From NCBI RefSeq assembly GCF_900452415.1, contig NZ_UGNX01000001.1:3906001-3970000 (forward strand): 64,000 nt of DNA. The letters run 5' to 3'. The DNA comes from Legionella cincinnatiensis. GTDB taxonomy: Bacteria; Pseudomonadota; Gammaproteobacteria; Legionellales; Legionellaceae. The position numbers and the translations under genes are program-made. This document shows, piece by piece, positions 8,199-17,393 of this stretch (the stretch's first letter is position 1; each line of letters opens with the position of its first letter). The notes under the pieces were generated by a model. The model saw only the letters and a program-made list of their open reading frames with translations. It was not told the DNA's origin and ran no database searches.

Positions 8199-9542
8199 TC
8201 AATTGGGGAAGAGTTTTTCCCAAGTAAGTGGCTCTTCCTCCGCTACCAGAATTGATTTCGGCTTAAATAGAGAAAGCTCTGGGTTAAAAATAGGCTCATA
8301 AAGTTTATCTACAGCATCAAAGGTTTTTTCCAAAGAAAGCAACTCCTCCTCTGCTACCAGAATTGGTTGCGGCTTAAATAGAGAAAGTCTAGGGTTAAAA
8401 GTAGATTTATAAAGTTTATCTACATCATCAAAGGATTCTTCTTGTAGAGATTGACGTACATCAAACAATAATCGTGGTGCAATAGAGGGTGGAACAACAT
8501 GCATAACCGCCGAATATACCCCACGATTTTTAGGTGCATGAATTGGATCGGAACTTTTCCCAAGATCATCATCAAGATTATAAATATTTTCTTTCGTCAG
8601 ATCACTTATCTCATGCCCATGGACAAAGTTAATACGATAGCCGGAATGAGTAACAGGTCTATTGAGAACACTATAGTTTCGGTTCATCATTAAAAATTCA
8701 ATCGGTGACTCAATGACAAATTCATTATTACACTTATAAGCAGCCGTCATTGTTTCACGTGAATATAGTGTGTTTACCGTATTTGTACTCGCGTAACCTT
8801 GAAATACCCGATTAATGTTATCGATGGTGCTAGCTAACTCTTTAGCAGAACTATCTAAATAAGGTACATCTAATTTTTTGGCAAGGCTTTCAATGGTTTC
8901 TAACCCGATGCCGGCATGGCTGTAGATCGTAATTTCTGAGAGATCTTCATTAAGCGAGTATGAAATCGCTCGTAGTGCTGGTTTATAACCCACATTTGCT
9001 AATTCAAGGACTTCTTCTCTTGATATAACTTTTTTGTCAACCAATCTTTGTAAACTTTCTATTGAATGACAAATTCCCTCATAGGGTACCATCGTTGTAT
9101 GAAAACGATCTTCTTTTTCATAAGATTCAATAAATTCAACACTATGATTTGACAGTAATATTTCGACTGGAACTTTATTAAGTTGCAGTTTTTCTAACAA
9201 CTTTAAGGTGAAGTAATCATTCGCTCCTCGATCAGCCAACTCATCTCCGAGCAGCCTTATCATCCTTCCACGTTGGAAAGTAATATTATCTAAAATTGTA
9301 TTAAATTGAACAAGACACTCTTTATCTATGTCCTCAAGAGGTGTTTGATAAATCCTCACCAACTTTTCATAGTTATCTGGACTGATATTCGCAATACCAT
9401 ACCTAACTAAAAAATATAATAGCTTTATCATATTTCCATGAAGATCACCGACAGTAACTTCTGCTAATTTTCCGTCTAACTCAGTGTCGTGAATTTCCGG
9501 TTTAACATAAATATCTACTTCTTCTCGCAATAGAACTGCCAT
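8199..9542 (-). CDS. WipA/WipB-like metallophosphatase, effector candidate
   Basis: Protein of 447 residues with the phosphoprotein-phosphatase metal motifs: GDLHGN at 32-37, GDELADRG at 99-106 in place of GDxVDRG, SNHS at 131-134 in place of GNHE, and later His in YSHAGIG and NFVHGHE. This layout recalls the Legionella Dot/Icm effectors WipA and WipB. The likely reaction is dephosphorylation of phosphoproteins with two metals. The C-terminus holds two copies of a 36-residue unit (VDKLYKSTFNPRLSLFKPQP versus VDKLYEPIFNPELSLFKPKS), each with an acidic AEEE block that could serve as a Dot/Icm signal. No signal peptide. GGAGAAA precedes the start. Confidence 0.75.
   Translation of the reverse strand: MAVLLREEVDIYVKPEIHDTELDGKLAEVTVGDLHGNMIKLLYFLVRYGIANISPDNYEKLVRIYQTPLEDIDKECLVQFNTILDNITFQRGRMIRLLGDELADRGANDYFTLKLLEKLQLNKVPVEILLSNHSVEFIESYEKEDRFHTTMVPYEGICHSIESLQRLVDKKVISREEVLELANVGYKPALRAISYSLNEDLSEITIYSHAGIGLETIESLAKKLDVPYLDSSAKELASTIDNINRVFQGYASTNTVNTLYSRETMTAAYKCNNEFVIESPIEFLMMNRNYSVLNRPVTHSGYRINFVHGHEISDLTKENIYNLDDDLGKSSDPIHAPKNRGVYSAVMHVVPPSIAPRLLFDVRQSLQEESFDDVDKLYKSTFNPRLSLFKPQPILVAEEELLSLEKTFDAVDKLYEPIFNPELSLFKPKSILVAEEEPLTWEKLFPN
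8211..8428 (-). repeat. in-frame tandem duplication of about 108 bp
   Basis: Two direct copies at about 8225-8330 and 8335-8440 encode the repeated C-terminal unit of the phosphatase-like gene. They share long identical stretches such as the region encoding SLFKP and the AAAGTTTATCTACA block. The period is a multiple of three, so the frame is kept. Confidence 0.75.
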
Positions 9543-10201
9543 TACATTTTCTCCAATAATTTACCATTTGCAGAATATAGATATGGCCTTTTTCTGGCAC
9601 AAGCAGATGAAGCAGACAATAAATTAGGATTTAATCGTTTTCTAATTTGATCTTTTTACAAGCTGATTTACAGCACTGAGCATCTCAATAAAAGAAAATA
9701 TTGTTTTTTAATTCATTCATAAAACTTTTTATATGTTTGAGTAAATCCCAGAGTCTATCTTCCCCTTGTTTTTTCGCATACCTTAATTCTTATGGACGCT
9801 ATTGTACCAAAAAAGAAACAAAAGGAAAAGAAGTAAACAAAAAATATAATTTTTAATCATATCTTGGGACAAGCGGTTGGTTAACAGTCTGGAGCTAGAA
9901 ACAAGCAAGCATAGCGATTTAAAAATAGGACAATATCTCTTCGGCATCTTCTATCATTCCAGGAAATTGCATGCCCGGTTAAAGAAGGAAGCGAATCATA
10001 CCACATGTTATGGATTATTAAATATCAAACAAGATTACAATTTAATAAAATTTTATCTTGTATCATATCCTTCAATGAGTTGCATAAAAATGGTCAAAAA
10101 CACAAAAACTTGTCTTCTACAGAATGAAATATTATCTTCAGTAAACATGTTAACAGAGCGTTAATTATAATCATGAACAACTTTTTTACTGAGCAAGTAT
10201 T
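9543..10201. other. 659-bp gap with no convincing gene
   Basis: The region lies between divergent genes and is very AT-rich. A 95-codon plus-strand frame (9877-10164) has no ribosome site, low-complexity composition and no resemblance to a known family, so I do not call it. Promoters for both flanking genes must lie here. Confidence 0.4.
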
Positions 10202-11251
10202 ATGAGTCTTTTCTTAGAAACTAAAAATTTAATTATTACAGCCCCTGTATTGGCGGATTTTGATCACTTATATGCCTTACAAACTGATGCTGATGTCATG
10301 AAATATATTGGTCAAGGAATTCGTACTGAGACTGAAATAATAGCTGGATTAGAGAAAGCCATTGCCCACTATGAGAAACATGGTTTTAGTCTTGGTTGCG
10401 TCTTTGAAAAAGAAACGACCCAATTTGTGGGGCGTGCTGGATTAATCTATGTCGCCTACAATGACCATCAACCTGATATTGAAGTTGCATATGCATTGCA
10501 CAAAACTGCTTGGAATAAAGGATATGGTCTTGAGCTCGCAAAAGCACTCATTACCTGGGGATTTCAAAACATGCCCATAGAGAAGCTTGTTGCCGATATT
10601 CATCCTAAAAATGAGCGTTCGCGTCGCGTATTGGAAAAAGCCGGAATGAGCTATGCAGGCATGGGAAAATATGAAAACAATGATGTAGCCTGGTACGCTA
10701 TTTCCAATTTATCTATAGCTCACGATAAAATTGAGCTCATCCCCGCTACCCTAGAGGATTATCCGGTCATTCAAAATTTAGGTAGATTTTATGTTTATGA
10801 TATGAGCGAATACGTGGGTAATGAGGAAGGATGGAAAATCCCGGAAGACGGCTTGTACCAGTGTATTGATTTTAAAAAATATTGGGAAGATAAAAACTCT
10901 TTCCCTTTTGTCATTCGTTATAAAAATGAACTGGCGGGCTTTGCTATAGTGGATAAAAAGGGAAGTAACACTAGCGTTGAATTTAATATGGCGCAATTTT
11001 TTATCGCACGAAAATTCAAAAGCAAAGGTATTGGTCGTTATATTGCGGAGCAATGTTTTAAAAAATTTCCGGGTGAATGGGAGGTGATGGTCATGGCTGG
11101 CAATGAGGGTGCTTACCGTTTCTGGCGGTCAACTATTAAACAGTATAGTGAGAATAACTTTACCGAATATACGCGTGAAATCTTGCATTTGAACAACAGC
11201 AAGAAAAATATTTTTAGATTTAACTCAAACATTTCTGGGGCTGGCTTATAA
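10202..11251 (+). CDS. two-domain GNAT acetyltransferase
   Basis: Protein of 349 residues with two GNAT folds in tandem. The N-terminal half (1-165) is RimJ/RimL-like: LETKNLIITAPVLADFDHLY, then EVAYALHKTAWNKGYGLELA, the Q/RxxGxG/A-type acetyl-CoA loop, and NERSRRVLEKAGM. The C-terminal half (175-325) is a second GNAT with IELIPATLEDYPVIQN, then FIARKFKSKGIGRYIAEQCF as its CoA loop and GNEGAYRFWR. Both CoA-binding loops look intact. Substrates are unknown; N-terminal halves of this type often acetylate protein N-termini or small amines. No operon partner. Confidence 0.85.
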   Translation: MSLFLETKNLIITAPVLADFDHLYALQTDADVMKYIGQGIRTETEIIAGLEKAIAHYEKHGFSLGCVFEKETTQFVGRAGLIYVAYNDHQPDIEVAYALHKTAWNKGYGLELAKALITWGFQNMPIEKLVADIHPKNERSRRVLEKAGMSYAGMGKYENNDVAWYAISNLSIAHDKIELIPATLEDYPVIQNLGRFYVYDMSEYVGNEEGWKIPEDGLYQCIDFKKYWEDKNSFPFVIRYKNELAGFAIVDKKGSNTSVEFNMAQFFIARKFKSKGIGRYIAEQCFKKFPGEWEVMVMAGNEGAYRFWRSTIKQYSENNFTEYTREILHLNNSKKNIFRFNSNISGAGL

Positions 11252-11467
11252 TATAATGGCTATCCCCCACTTGCTTTTTTGCTTTATTCATGTCAAACAT
11301 AAATACAAATTTTTTATTGCATCCGATTGTAACTTATGGAAAATATAGTGTATTGGCACGTCAATTGTATTATTTATTTTTTACAGGATAAGCAGAGTAA
11401 TATTAAAACAAGGATTACATCGCTTAATCGTTCTTGAATTTTGCCACACAAAAGGATAAATCTACTT

Positions 11468-12673
11468 ATGAGTCAGGGAATGATTAAAAAAATTGCATTA
11501 GACCTTTTGCATTCAGCAGGAATTTCACCTAACGGCCCTAATCCATGGGATATTCAAATTCATAATGAAGAATTTTATCAACGCGTTTTTCATCAGGGTA
11601 CTTTAGGGCTTGGGGAAACCTATATGGAGGGATGGTGGGACTGTAAAAGCCTCGATCAATTCTTTACTCAGGTTCTCCAGGCTCATCTTGACCAAAAAAT
11701 TCACGCCAACAAATGGCTATGGCCTAAATTGCTTCTCCTCAAACTGATTAACCATCAATCTAAAAAACGTGCCTTAGAAGTAGGAAGATTACATTACGAT
11801 CTTGGTAATGAATTATTTGAATCGATGTTAGATACTCGGATGAATTACACTTGCGGTTATTGGAAAAATGCCAGCGATCTAGATACAGCCCAAATCAATA
11901 AATTGGAATTAAGTTGTCAAAAATTGAAACTTGAACCAGGCATGCATGTATTGGATATAGGATGTGGATTTGGTGCTTTTGCAAAATATGCCGCCGAGAA
12001 TTATGGAGTCAGTGTGGTGGGAATTACTATCTCCAAAGAACAGTGTAATTATGCGAAACAAAATTGTTCTGGTTTGCCCATTGAAATTCGTTTCCAAGAC
12101 TACCGTGATATCCATGAAAAATTTGATCGTGTAGTTTCATTAGGAATGTTTGAGCATGTAGGTTATAAAAATTATCGTATTTACATGCAAAAAGTCAGAG
12201 AGTGTCTCAAAGGTAATGGTCTTTTTTTATTACATACCATTGGCAGCACCCTCACTCAAACTGCGGGAGACCCGTGGATTAGCAAATATATTTTCCCAAA
12301 TGGCATGCTTCCTTCCATGGAGCAACTTAGTAAAGCGTCAGAGGGATTACTGATTATGGAAAATTGGGTTAATTTTGGCGCCTATTATGATCATACATTA
12401 ATGGCATGGCATGAGCGTTTTGAAAAAAATTGGACGCAGTTACAAGGACGGTATGATCATCGTTTTTATCGTATGTGGCGTTATTATTTATTGGCATGTG
12501 CCGGCACTTTTCGTTCACGCACCACACAATTGTGGCAAATTGTTTTTTCAAAGCATGGAGTTCCAGGAGGATATGAAGAACCCTTATTCACTGGGATTAG
12601 AAAAGAGACTCAGAAAGCCAATGAACCACTAACTTTAAATTACCCTGATGAAACTCGAAGTATACTGGCATAA
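11468..12673 (+). CDS. cfa: cyclopropane-fatty-acyl-phospholipid synthase
   Basis: Transfers a methylene from S-adenosylmethionine to cis double bonds of membrane phospholipid acyl chains. The sequence follows E. coli Cfa almost end to end: LGLGETYMEGWWDC near the N-terminus, HYDLGNELFESMLD, the SAM motif VLDIGCGFGAFAKYAA, QDYRDI, SLGMFEHVGYKNY, FLLHTIGS, DPWISKYIFPNGMLPS and FGAYYDHTLMAW. A frame extends to a TTG at 11441, but ATG 11468 has AAAGGA upstream and fits the family start, giving 401 residues. Alone in its transcription unit. Confidence 0.97.
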   Translation: MSQGMIKKIALDLLHSAGISPNGPNPWDIQIHNEEFYQRVFHQGTLGLGETYMEGWWDCKSLDQFFTQVLQAHLDQKIHANKWLWPKLLLLKLINHQSKKRALEVGRLHYDLGNELFESMLDTRMNYTCGYWKNASDLDTAQINKLELSCQKLKLEPGMHVLDIGCGFGAFAKYAAENYGVSVVGITISKEQCNYAKQNCSGLPIEIRFQDYRDIHEKFDRVVSLGMFEHVGYKNYRIYMQKVRECLKGNGLFLLHTIGSTLTQTAGDPWISKYIFPNGMLPSMEQLSKASEGLLIMENWVNFGAYYDHTLMAWHERFEKNWTQLQGRYDHRFYRMWRYYLLACAGTFRSRTTQLWQIVFSKHGVPGGYEEPLFTGIRKETQKANEPLTLNYPDETRSILA

Positions 12674-12739
12674 TAACAGTATACTTCTACTCAATGTGCT
12701 ATCTAAGTTACAATAAAAAATTTAAACGATACTCACGCA

Positions 12740-13714
12740 ATGAAAATAATAAAGCAAGTAATATATTTATATTGCTTTGTCTTCAATCTTTATGCAGCTA
12801 CATTTCCCCAAAAAACAATTACTTACTCTGTGGGAATAGGCCAACCAATTGTTACCTCAACTGCCGAGACTTTAGAGAAAGGCGAAATAGGTATTAGCCA
12901 ACGAGCAGAATATTATTCTAATATCCCCCTTTCTGATGCAGCACTATTGCAACATCCCTTAGCCGAAAGCTTAAATGCCAGTTTATACGGCTATTTGTTA
13001 ATTTCTTATGGGCTGCTAAATAATTTATCTATTGGGGCAAGTCTTCCATATGTTGATAATATTTCTTTTGCTGCTGCTGGCTTTCATGAAATAACACACG
13101 TTGAAAGCGCTCTTAATTTAGGAAGCGCCCATGGCTTAGGGGATATCAATATCTTTGCTTTATCGCAATTTCTCGATGAGGATAATTACTTCATCTCATT
13201 AAGTTTAATTTCTGGTGTTAATGCTCCAACAGGTAAAACAACAGCTAGAGATAATAGAGGCACTTTATTTTCTGCTTCTGATCAGCCTGGAAGTGGAGCG
13301 TGGATCCCATTTGCTGGAATTATTATTTCGAAACAATTTAACAATTTTTCATTAAGTTCAAATATAATTTATACCCAAGGAATGGAAGGGATCCAGCATA
13401 CGACGCTCGGCTCTGTATTTGATTATAATTTTGCAACTGTTTTAGAGCTGTATAGGAATGAGCAATTAAAATGGGATATTGATGGTATTCTAGAACTCAA
13501 TGGTGAATATGTTACCAAGGACAAGATCGCAGGAATGCTTGATCCAAATAGCGGTGGGAATTCTATTTCTTTATTACCTGGTATTAGAGTCAATATTCAT
13601 ACCAATTATTCCAGTTATCTTGGTATTAATATCCCAATAGTACAAAACATCTATGGAACTCAAGTGAAAAACCAATACGGTATTACTGGGGGAATTGATA
13701 TTAGCATTCAATAG
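12740..13714 (+). CDS. predicted outer-membrane beta-barrel protein
   Basis: Protein of 324 residues with a signal peptide (MKIIKQVIYLYCFVFNLYAA) followed by alternating hydrophobic beta-strand patterns through to the end (ASLYGYLLISYGLLNNLSIG, YFISLSLISGV, SLLPGIRVNIHTN, LGINIPIVQNIYG). The final GGIDISIQ could be the last strand. It resembles the transporter / phenol-degradation MetA-like barrels often annotated near Legionella metabolic genes. An AT-rich Gly/Asn turn pattern suits a 12-14 strand barrel. Function unknown. Confidence 0.65.
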   Translation: MKIIKQVIYLYCFVFNLYAATFPQKTITYSVGIGQPIVTSTAETLEKGEIGISQRAEYYSNIPLSDAALLQHPLAESLNASLYGYLLISYGLLNNLSIGASLPYVDNISFAAAGFHEITHVESALNLGSAHGLGDINIFALSQFLDEDNYFISLSLISGVNAPTGKTTARDNRGTLFSASDQPGSGAWIPFAGIIISKQFNNFSLSSNIIYTQGMEGIQHTTLGSVFDYNFATVLELYRNEQLKWDIDGILELNGEYVTKDKIAGMLDPNSGGNSISLLPGIRVNIHTNYSSYLGINIPIVQNIYGTQVKNQYGITGGIDISIQ

Positions 13715-13745
13715 GCGTTTTTGTTTTAACAACAGATAATTGATT

Positions 13746-14480
13746 TTAAAAATGAATCAAATTGTCATGATAATTCGTCATAAACTCCGGACTGTGCAAA
13801 TAATCAGTTAATGCTTGGTTAATTTCATGTTGAAGCACAAGATCATTTGGATTGATAGCAATAACCGCAAAGTACTCGATGGCAGTAATAGGACCTAAGT
13901 CCTTAATTGTATTCGATGAGTTCACTTCCCAATAACTTGCAGTATACGAATCTATCAATGCAAATTTTATTTTTCCAACTTTTAGAGCATCAATTAATGC
14001 ATCATCTTGATCGAAAAAAATAAAATTAGTATTTTTAAGTTCTAATTGTTTAAAGTGTTCCCAATAATCTTTGTCTGTAATGCCTATATTTGTATTATTT
14101 AGTAATCCCATATCAAAACGAGCTATTCCATTATTTTTTAATCCTATAATATGAATCTTTGTAATTAAATAGGGTAAAGAAAATGCAACCCGTGAAGAAT
14201 GACCTTGCGGAATAGTAAGACCACTTAGTGCTATATCGACCTTGTTTTGAGCTACTGCATCAATGAGCTCATCCCAATCCATAGAAATTAACGTACAATC
14301 ATCATTCAATTTCTTACATAGATATTGAATCATGTTAATATCAAAGCCAGAGAAATGTTGAGGGCTTAATTGGACAACAAAAGGAGGATCAAAGTGGGAA
14401 ATCCCTACTTTTAATGTTCGTCCATAAATATTAAATGGGAGTATAATAATACAAATTATAAGTATGAAACTCTTTCTCAC
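13746..14480 (-). CDS. periplasmic amino-acid-binding protein (SBP family 3)
   Basis: Protein of 244 residues with a signal peptide (RKSFILIICIIILPFNIYG) and the bacterial extracellular solute-binding protein 3 fold: TLKVGISHFDPPFVV, FSGFDINMIQYLCKKLN, the polar-amino-acid signature region, WDELIDAVAQNKVDIALSGL and RVAFSLPYL. The Asp in SGFDINM and Arg in SRVAFS are the usual amino-acid carboxylate and amine contacts, suggesting arginine or a similar ligand. No permease or ATPase gene lies nearby, so it may act with transporter parts encoded elsewhere or as a sensor. GTG start with AAGAG 7 nt upstream. Confidence 0.85.
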   Translation of the reverse strand: MRKSFILIICIIILPFNIYGRTLKVGISHFDPPFVVQLSPQHFSGFDINMIQYLCKKLNDDCTLISMDWDELIDAVAQNKVDIALSGLTIPQGHSSRVAFSLPYLITKIHIIGLKNNGIARFDMGLLNNTNIGITDKDYWEHFKQLELKNTNFIFFDQDDALIDALKVGKIKFALIDSYTASYWEVNSSNTIKDLGPITAIEYFAVIAINPNDLVLQHEINQALTDYLHSPEFMTNYHDNLIHF

Positions 14481-14742
14481 AAGAAAACTCTTATAGTATT
14501 TCGTAATTAAATTATAGAACAGGTTAAATAAAAATTATCAATGAACCGTAGCAGCAGGATATGATGATTCGCTCATCGCCATCCTTCATTTATAATCTCT
14601 TTTAGAGGCCTTAATTATCAATTTAAAATACTTGGTGTTACTAAAAAGAATGCCTCATAAAAAAATGGAATTAAAATATCATCTTGTCTTAACATAGAGT
14701 ATGTATGATTAAATTATAGGCAATCCAACTTGGTAATAAATA

Positions 14743-14997
14743 ATGTCTGCTTTAAAAAATTTTAATAGCGTTATATGGGAAGAACTCAGTAAAAAAAATC
14801 AAATAAAACAAATTAAGGAAAAATTAAACCACTTTTTAGGAAATGAGATTTCTTATTTAAAACAATACCCAAACAATGATAGAAAACCAAACGAAGAACA
14901 CTCAAAAAGTAATTCGGAGGAAACGTTTGAAGAAAGAATTCAAAATATTTTAAAAAATATAGAACAAATAGAGACTAAACTAGCCAAACTAAAATAA
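14743..14997 (+). CDS. small coiled-coil hypothetical protein
   Basis: Frame of 84 residues, Lys/Glu/Asn-rich, with predicted helical stretches at both ends (ELSKKNQIKQIKEKLNHFLG and IQNILKNIEQIETKLAKLK) around a polar middle. There is no signal peptide and no family that I recognise. The ribosome site is weak. Codon and residue pattern look protein-like, but the call is tentative. Confidence 0.45.
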   Translation: MSALKNFNSVIWEELSKKNQIKQIKEKLNHFLGNEISYLKQYPNNDRKPNEEHSKSNSEETFEERIQNILKNIEQIETKLAKLK

Positions 14998-15246
14998 GTC
15001 TTCGATACGTCACTGGGCAAGATATTACCCAATTGGATACAATAGCTGATTAGTGTGTTAAGAAGAAACCTACCCTTTTACGTCAAAGCAAAAAGCGCTA
15101 CAGGTGTACCACACATGGCCTTGACCTGCACTCCTACTGAAATAAAAAGCTCATTTGAGTCAAATAATTATCAAGTAGATTGATTTTTTTCTTTTTCAAA
15201 GTAAAATGCCCTCTTTTTAAACTATAGTTGTCCATGCGAGGTTATA

Positions 15247-15456
15247 ATGAGATTAAAGTTTGATGGTTTTTTCAAAACAAAGACGAACAGTCCTTGTAGT
15301 GTAATACCAAAAATCCATACAGGTAGTATCCAAGCAAACCAGGGGGGATGTTTTGATGAATCGAGTATTAAAGTTACTCTTCCACATGTCACTCTAAATG
15401 ACAAAAAGTTATCTGAACTTATTGAGAAAGAACATACCTATACCTTCAAATTGTAA
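15247..15456 (+). CDS. small hypothetical protein
   Basis: Possible 69-residue protein starting at an ATG preceded by GAGG about 6 nt upstream. A strand-like end, SSIKVTLPHVTLNDKKLSEL, suggests a small beta-containing domain. The opposite strand is open over part of the region, so either frame could be chance. No family recognised. Confidence 0.4.
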   Translation: MRLKFDGFFKTKTNSPCSVIPKIHTGSIQANQGGCFDESSIKVTLPHVTLNDKKLSELIEKEHTYTFKL

Positions 15457-15556
15457 TCTTTGTTCCTGCCCTCTTGAATTTATAAAATCGGAAAAACTAG
15501 GATTATCGCTCTAATTAGGAGGGATGATTCACTTATAATTTAAATCGCATACTCAA

Positions 15557-15643
15557 TGGTGCCGAGAAGAGGACTCGAACCTCCACGGAGTTACCCCCAC
15601 TAGCACCTGAAGCTAGCGTGTCTACCAATTTCACCACCTCGGC
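15557..15643 (-). tRNA. tRNA-Leu (CAG)
   Basis: The minus strand folds as a complete class II tRNA: acceptor GCCGAGG paired with the 3' strand before ACCA, D loop AAATTGGTAGAC, anticodon stem CTAGC/GCTAG around TTCAGGT giving anticodon CAG, a long variable arm GTGGGGGTAACTCC, and T loop TTCGAGT. CCA is encoded. It reads CUG leucine codons. Confidence 0.96.
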
Positions 15644-15855
15644 ATTCTGGCGCTAAAGTACTCATATTTTATAGAACTGTCAATAGGATAATTGGCTTCT
15701 TTTACTCGATTGTGGTGTTATCTCTGTTTCTGCACCGCTTCTTTTAATTCATGAAAAAACACGAATGTTTGTACTCACTTGCTTTTGCAGCACAATGATG
15801 TGATAAATAAACGTTTATAGCTTTACAAATACACTTTCAAATTGGCTCATTAATC

Positions 15856-16293
15856 ATGAAAAAAATATTTATTGTTGCAAGTATCCTATTTTATAGCTCT
15901 ATTGTAAGTGCGTCCCAATCCATAATTTGGACGGCAGTATTTGATAATATAACCCCTAGGTCAGAAGATGTTACCTTACAATATTGTCTAGAGCATACAC
16001 CCACTGTAATGGTCACTACAGTAGATCAAGTCTTGAGTAAAGAAGGGGTAAAGGCTTTAAATGGATTGCGTGTAAACTATAACAGCTATAAAAGTACTAA
16101 AAAAGACGGGCTATTATTTAATGTAGTTAACGCGACAATTAGCGGAAAAGACTCCCATGGAGAATGGTCTACCCCCATAAAGATGTATCAACAAACTTTA
16201 AGTGAGCAAGATCAAGGTAAAACTTGGGTAGTATGGAGTACACCTAAATGTAAAGGAACGTTTATCGGCACACCGACAATCATTAACAACTAA
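15856..16293 (+). CDS. secreted hypothetical protein
   Basis: Protein of 145 residues with a signal peptide (KKIFIVASILFYSSIVSAS). The mature part is predicted mostly beta and has two Cys (LQYCLEH and STPKCKG) that could form a disulfide in the periplasm. WVVWSTPKCKGTF at the C-terminus is distinctive, but I do not recognise a family. It converges with tsaC, with only 10 bp between the stop codons. Confidence 0.65.
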   Translation: MKKIFIVASILFYSSIVSASQSIIWTAVFDNITPRSEDVTLQYCLEHTPTVMVTTVDQVLSKEGVKALNGLRVNYNSYKSTKKDGLLFNVVNATISGKDSHGEWSTPIKMYQQTLSEQDQGKTWVVWSTPKCKGTFIGTPTIINN

Positions 16294-16303
16294 CCGCATT
16301 TTA

Positions 16304-17281
16304 TTAATCAGTGTAAGGAACGCCTGCTTTAAGTATACGCTCCCTTACTCCTTGCCATGCCCCGGTGGCTGGAGGAAGCTCCATGACAATAACATTCGCG
16401 TTAGAAGCATCCGCCTTTCTTAATTGGTAGTATAAATCAAACGCTACTTTTCCAGGATTATCTTCAAGCAAATGAAAATGCCCCTCACTAATACCTATTG
16501 GTTGTTTGCTTGCTATCACGTAAATGTTATCAGTGTTTTTTTGGCAAAAATGAGCTAGGGTTTCATAGCTGTCAAAATAATACAGCTTTTTGTGGGGTTG
16601 GTAATGGCTGTTTAATTTCCCTGGGACACGTAAAGTATTTTCACCGTGTACCGATGAAAGAGCTATGAGTTCCGCTATCGCATTTTCATCAATCATCCCA
16701 TGTCGTAAAATTTGATAATTATTGGCATCAGTTGCATCAATGATGGTTGATTCTATCCCTACAGTGCAACGACCACCATCTAAAATAGTTAATTCTTGAT
16801 TAGGAAACGATTGGCCTACATGCTCTGCTGTAGTAGGGCTAACCTTCCCAAATGGATTTGCTGAGGGTGCAACGAGGGGTACGCTCAGTTTTGTTAATAA
16901 CTCCTGAGCGATAGGATGAGCAGGACATCTGATTGCTACAGTCGTTTGGCCACCAGTTATTAATGGGCTAATTTGATTCGGTTTGCAATGAAAAACAAGC
17001 GTTAAAGGGCCGGGCCAGAATTTTTTAATTAATTGTTGTGCGTAAGCTGGGATGTCTTTAACCAACTGATTAATCGCCCAATTTTGCGCCACATGTATAA
17101 TTAAAGGATGATTTAATGGTCTGTTTTTTATTGCAAAAACCGCTTTAATTGCCTTCTCATTATTGATAGGGGCTGCTAAGCCATAGACAGTTTCTGTAGG
17201 TATCGCAACAGGTTTTCCTTGTTGCAAATCGTGAATCGCTCGATCAATATTGGTAGTGATTAAAGGCATATTACAAAGCAT
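16304..17281 (-). CDS. threonylcarbamoyl-AMP synthase (Sua5/TsaC)
   Basis: Makes threonylcarbamoyl-AMP from Thr, bicarbonate and ATP for the t6A37 modification of ANN-decoding tRNAs. The YrdC domain spans about 10-200 (GKPVAIPTETVYGLAAPI, KNRPLNHPLIIHV, FWPGPLTLVF, TVAIRCPAHPIA, LVAPSANPFGKVSPTTAEHV, ILDGG). A C-terminal Sua5 domain follows (LRVPGKLNSHYQPHKKLYYF), so this is the longer Sua5 form of about 325 residues, not the short E. coli TsaC. The start could be 17281 or the Met four codons later (17269); neither has a strong ribosome site. Confidence 0.92.
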   Translation of the reverse strand: MLCNMPLITTNIDRAIHDLQQGKPVAIPTETVYGLAAPINNEKAIKAVFAIKNRPLNHPLIIHVAQNWAINQLVKDIPAYAQQLIKKFWPGPLTLVFHCKPNQISPLITGGQTTVAIRCPAHPIAQELLTKLSVPLVAPSANPFGKVSPTTAEHVGQSFPNQELTILDGGRCTVGIESTIIDATDANNYQILRHGMIDENAIAELIALSSVHGENTLRVPGKLNSHYQPHKKLYYFDSYETLAHFCQKNTDNIYVIASKQPIGISEGHFHLLEDNPGKVAFDLYYQLRKADASNANVIVMELPPATGAWQGVRERILKAGVPYTD

Positions 17282-17393
17282 GGATTAAAAATTTTTTATT
17301 TTTACACAATTTGCAAGAGAATGCAGCTATTTTTGCCTTTTCAATTTTACCTGCATAAAATTAAGAATAAAGTATTATTTAGGAAATCATGTC

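Noticed and set aside
9877..10164. 95-codon frame before the GNAT gene
   Set aside because: No ribosome site, no recognisable motif and AT-driven composition.
16304..16310. Terminator between the 145-residue protein and tsaC
   Set aside because: Only 10 bp separate the stops and no stem is visible there.
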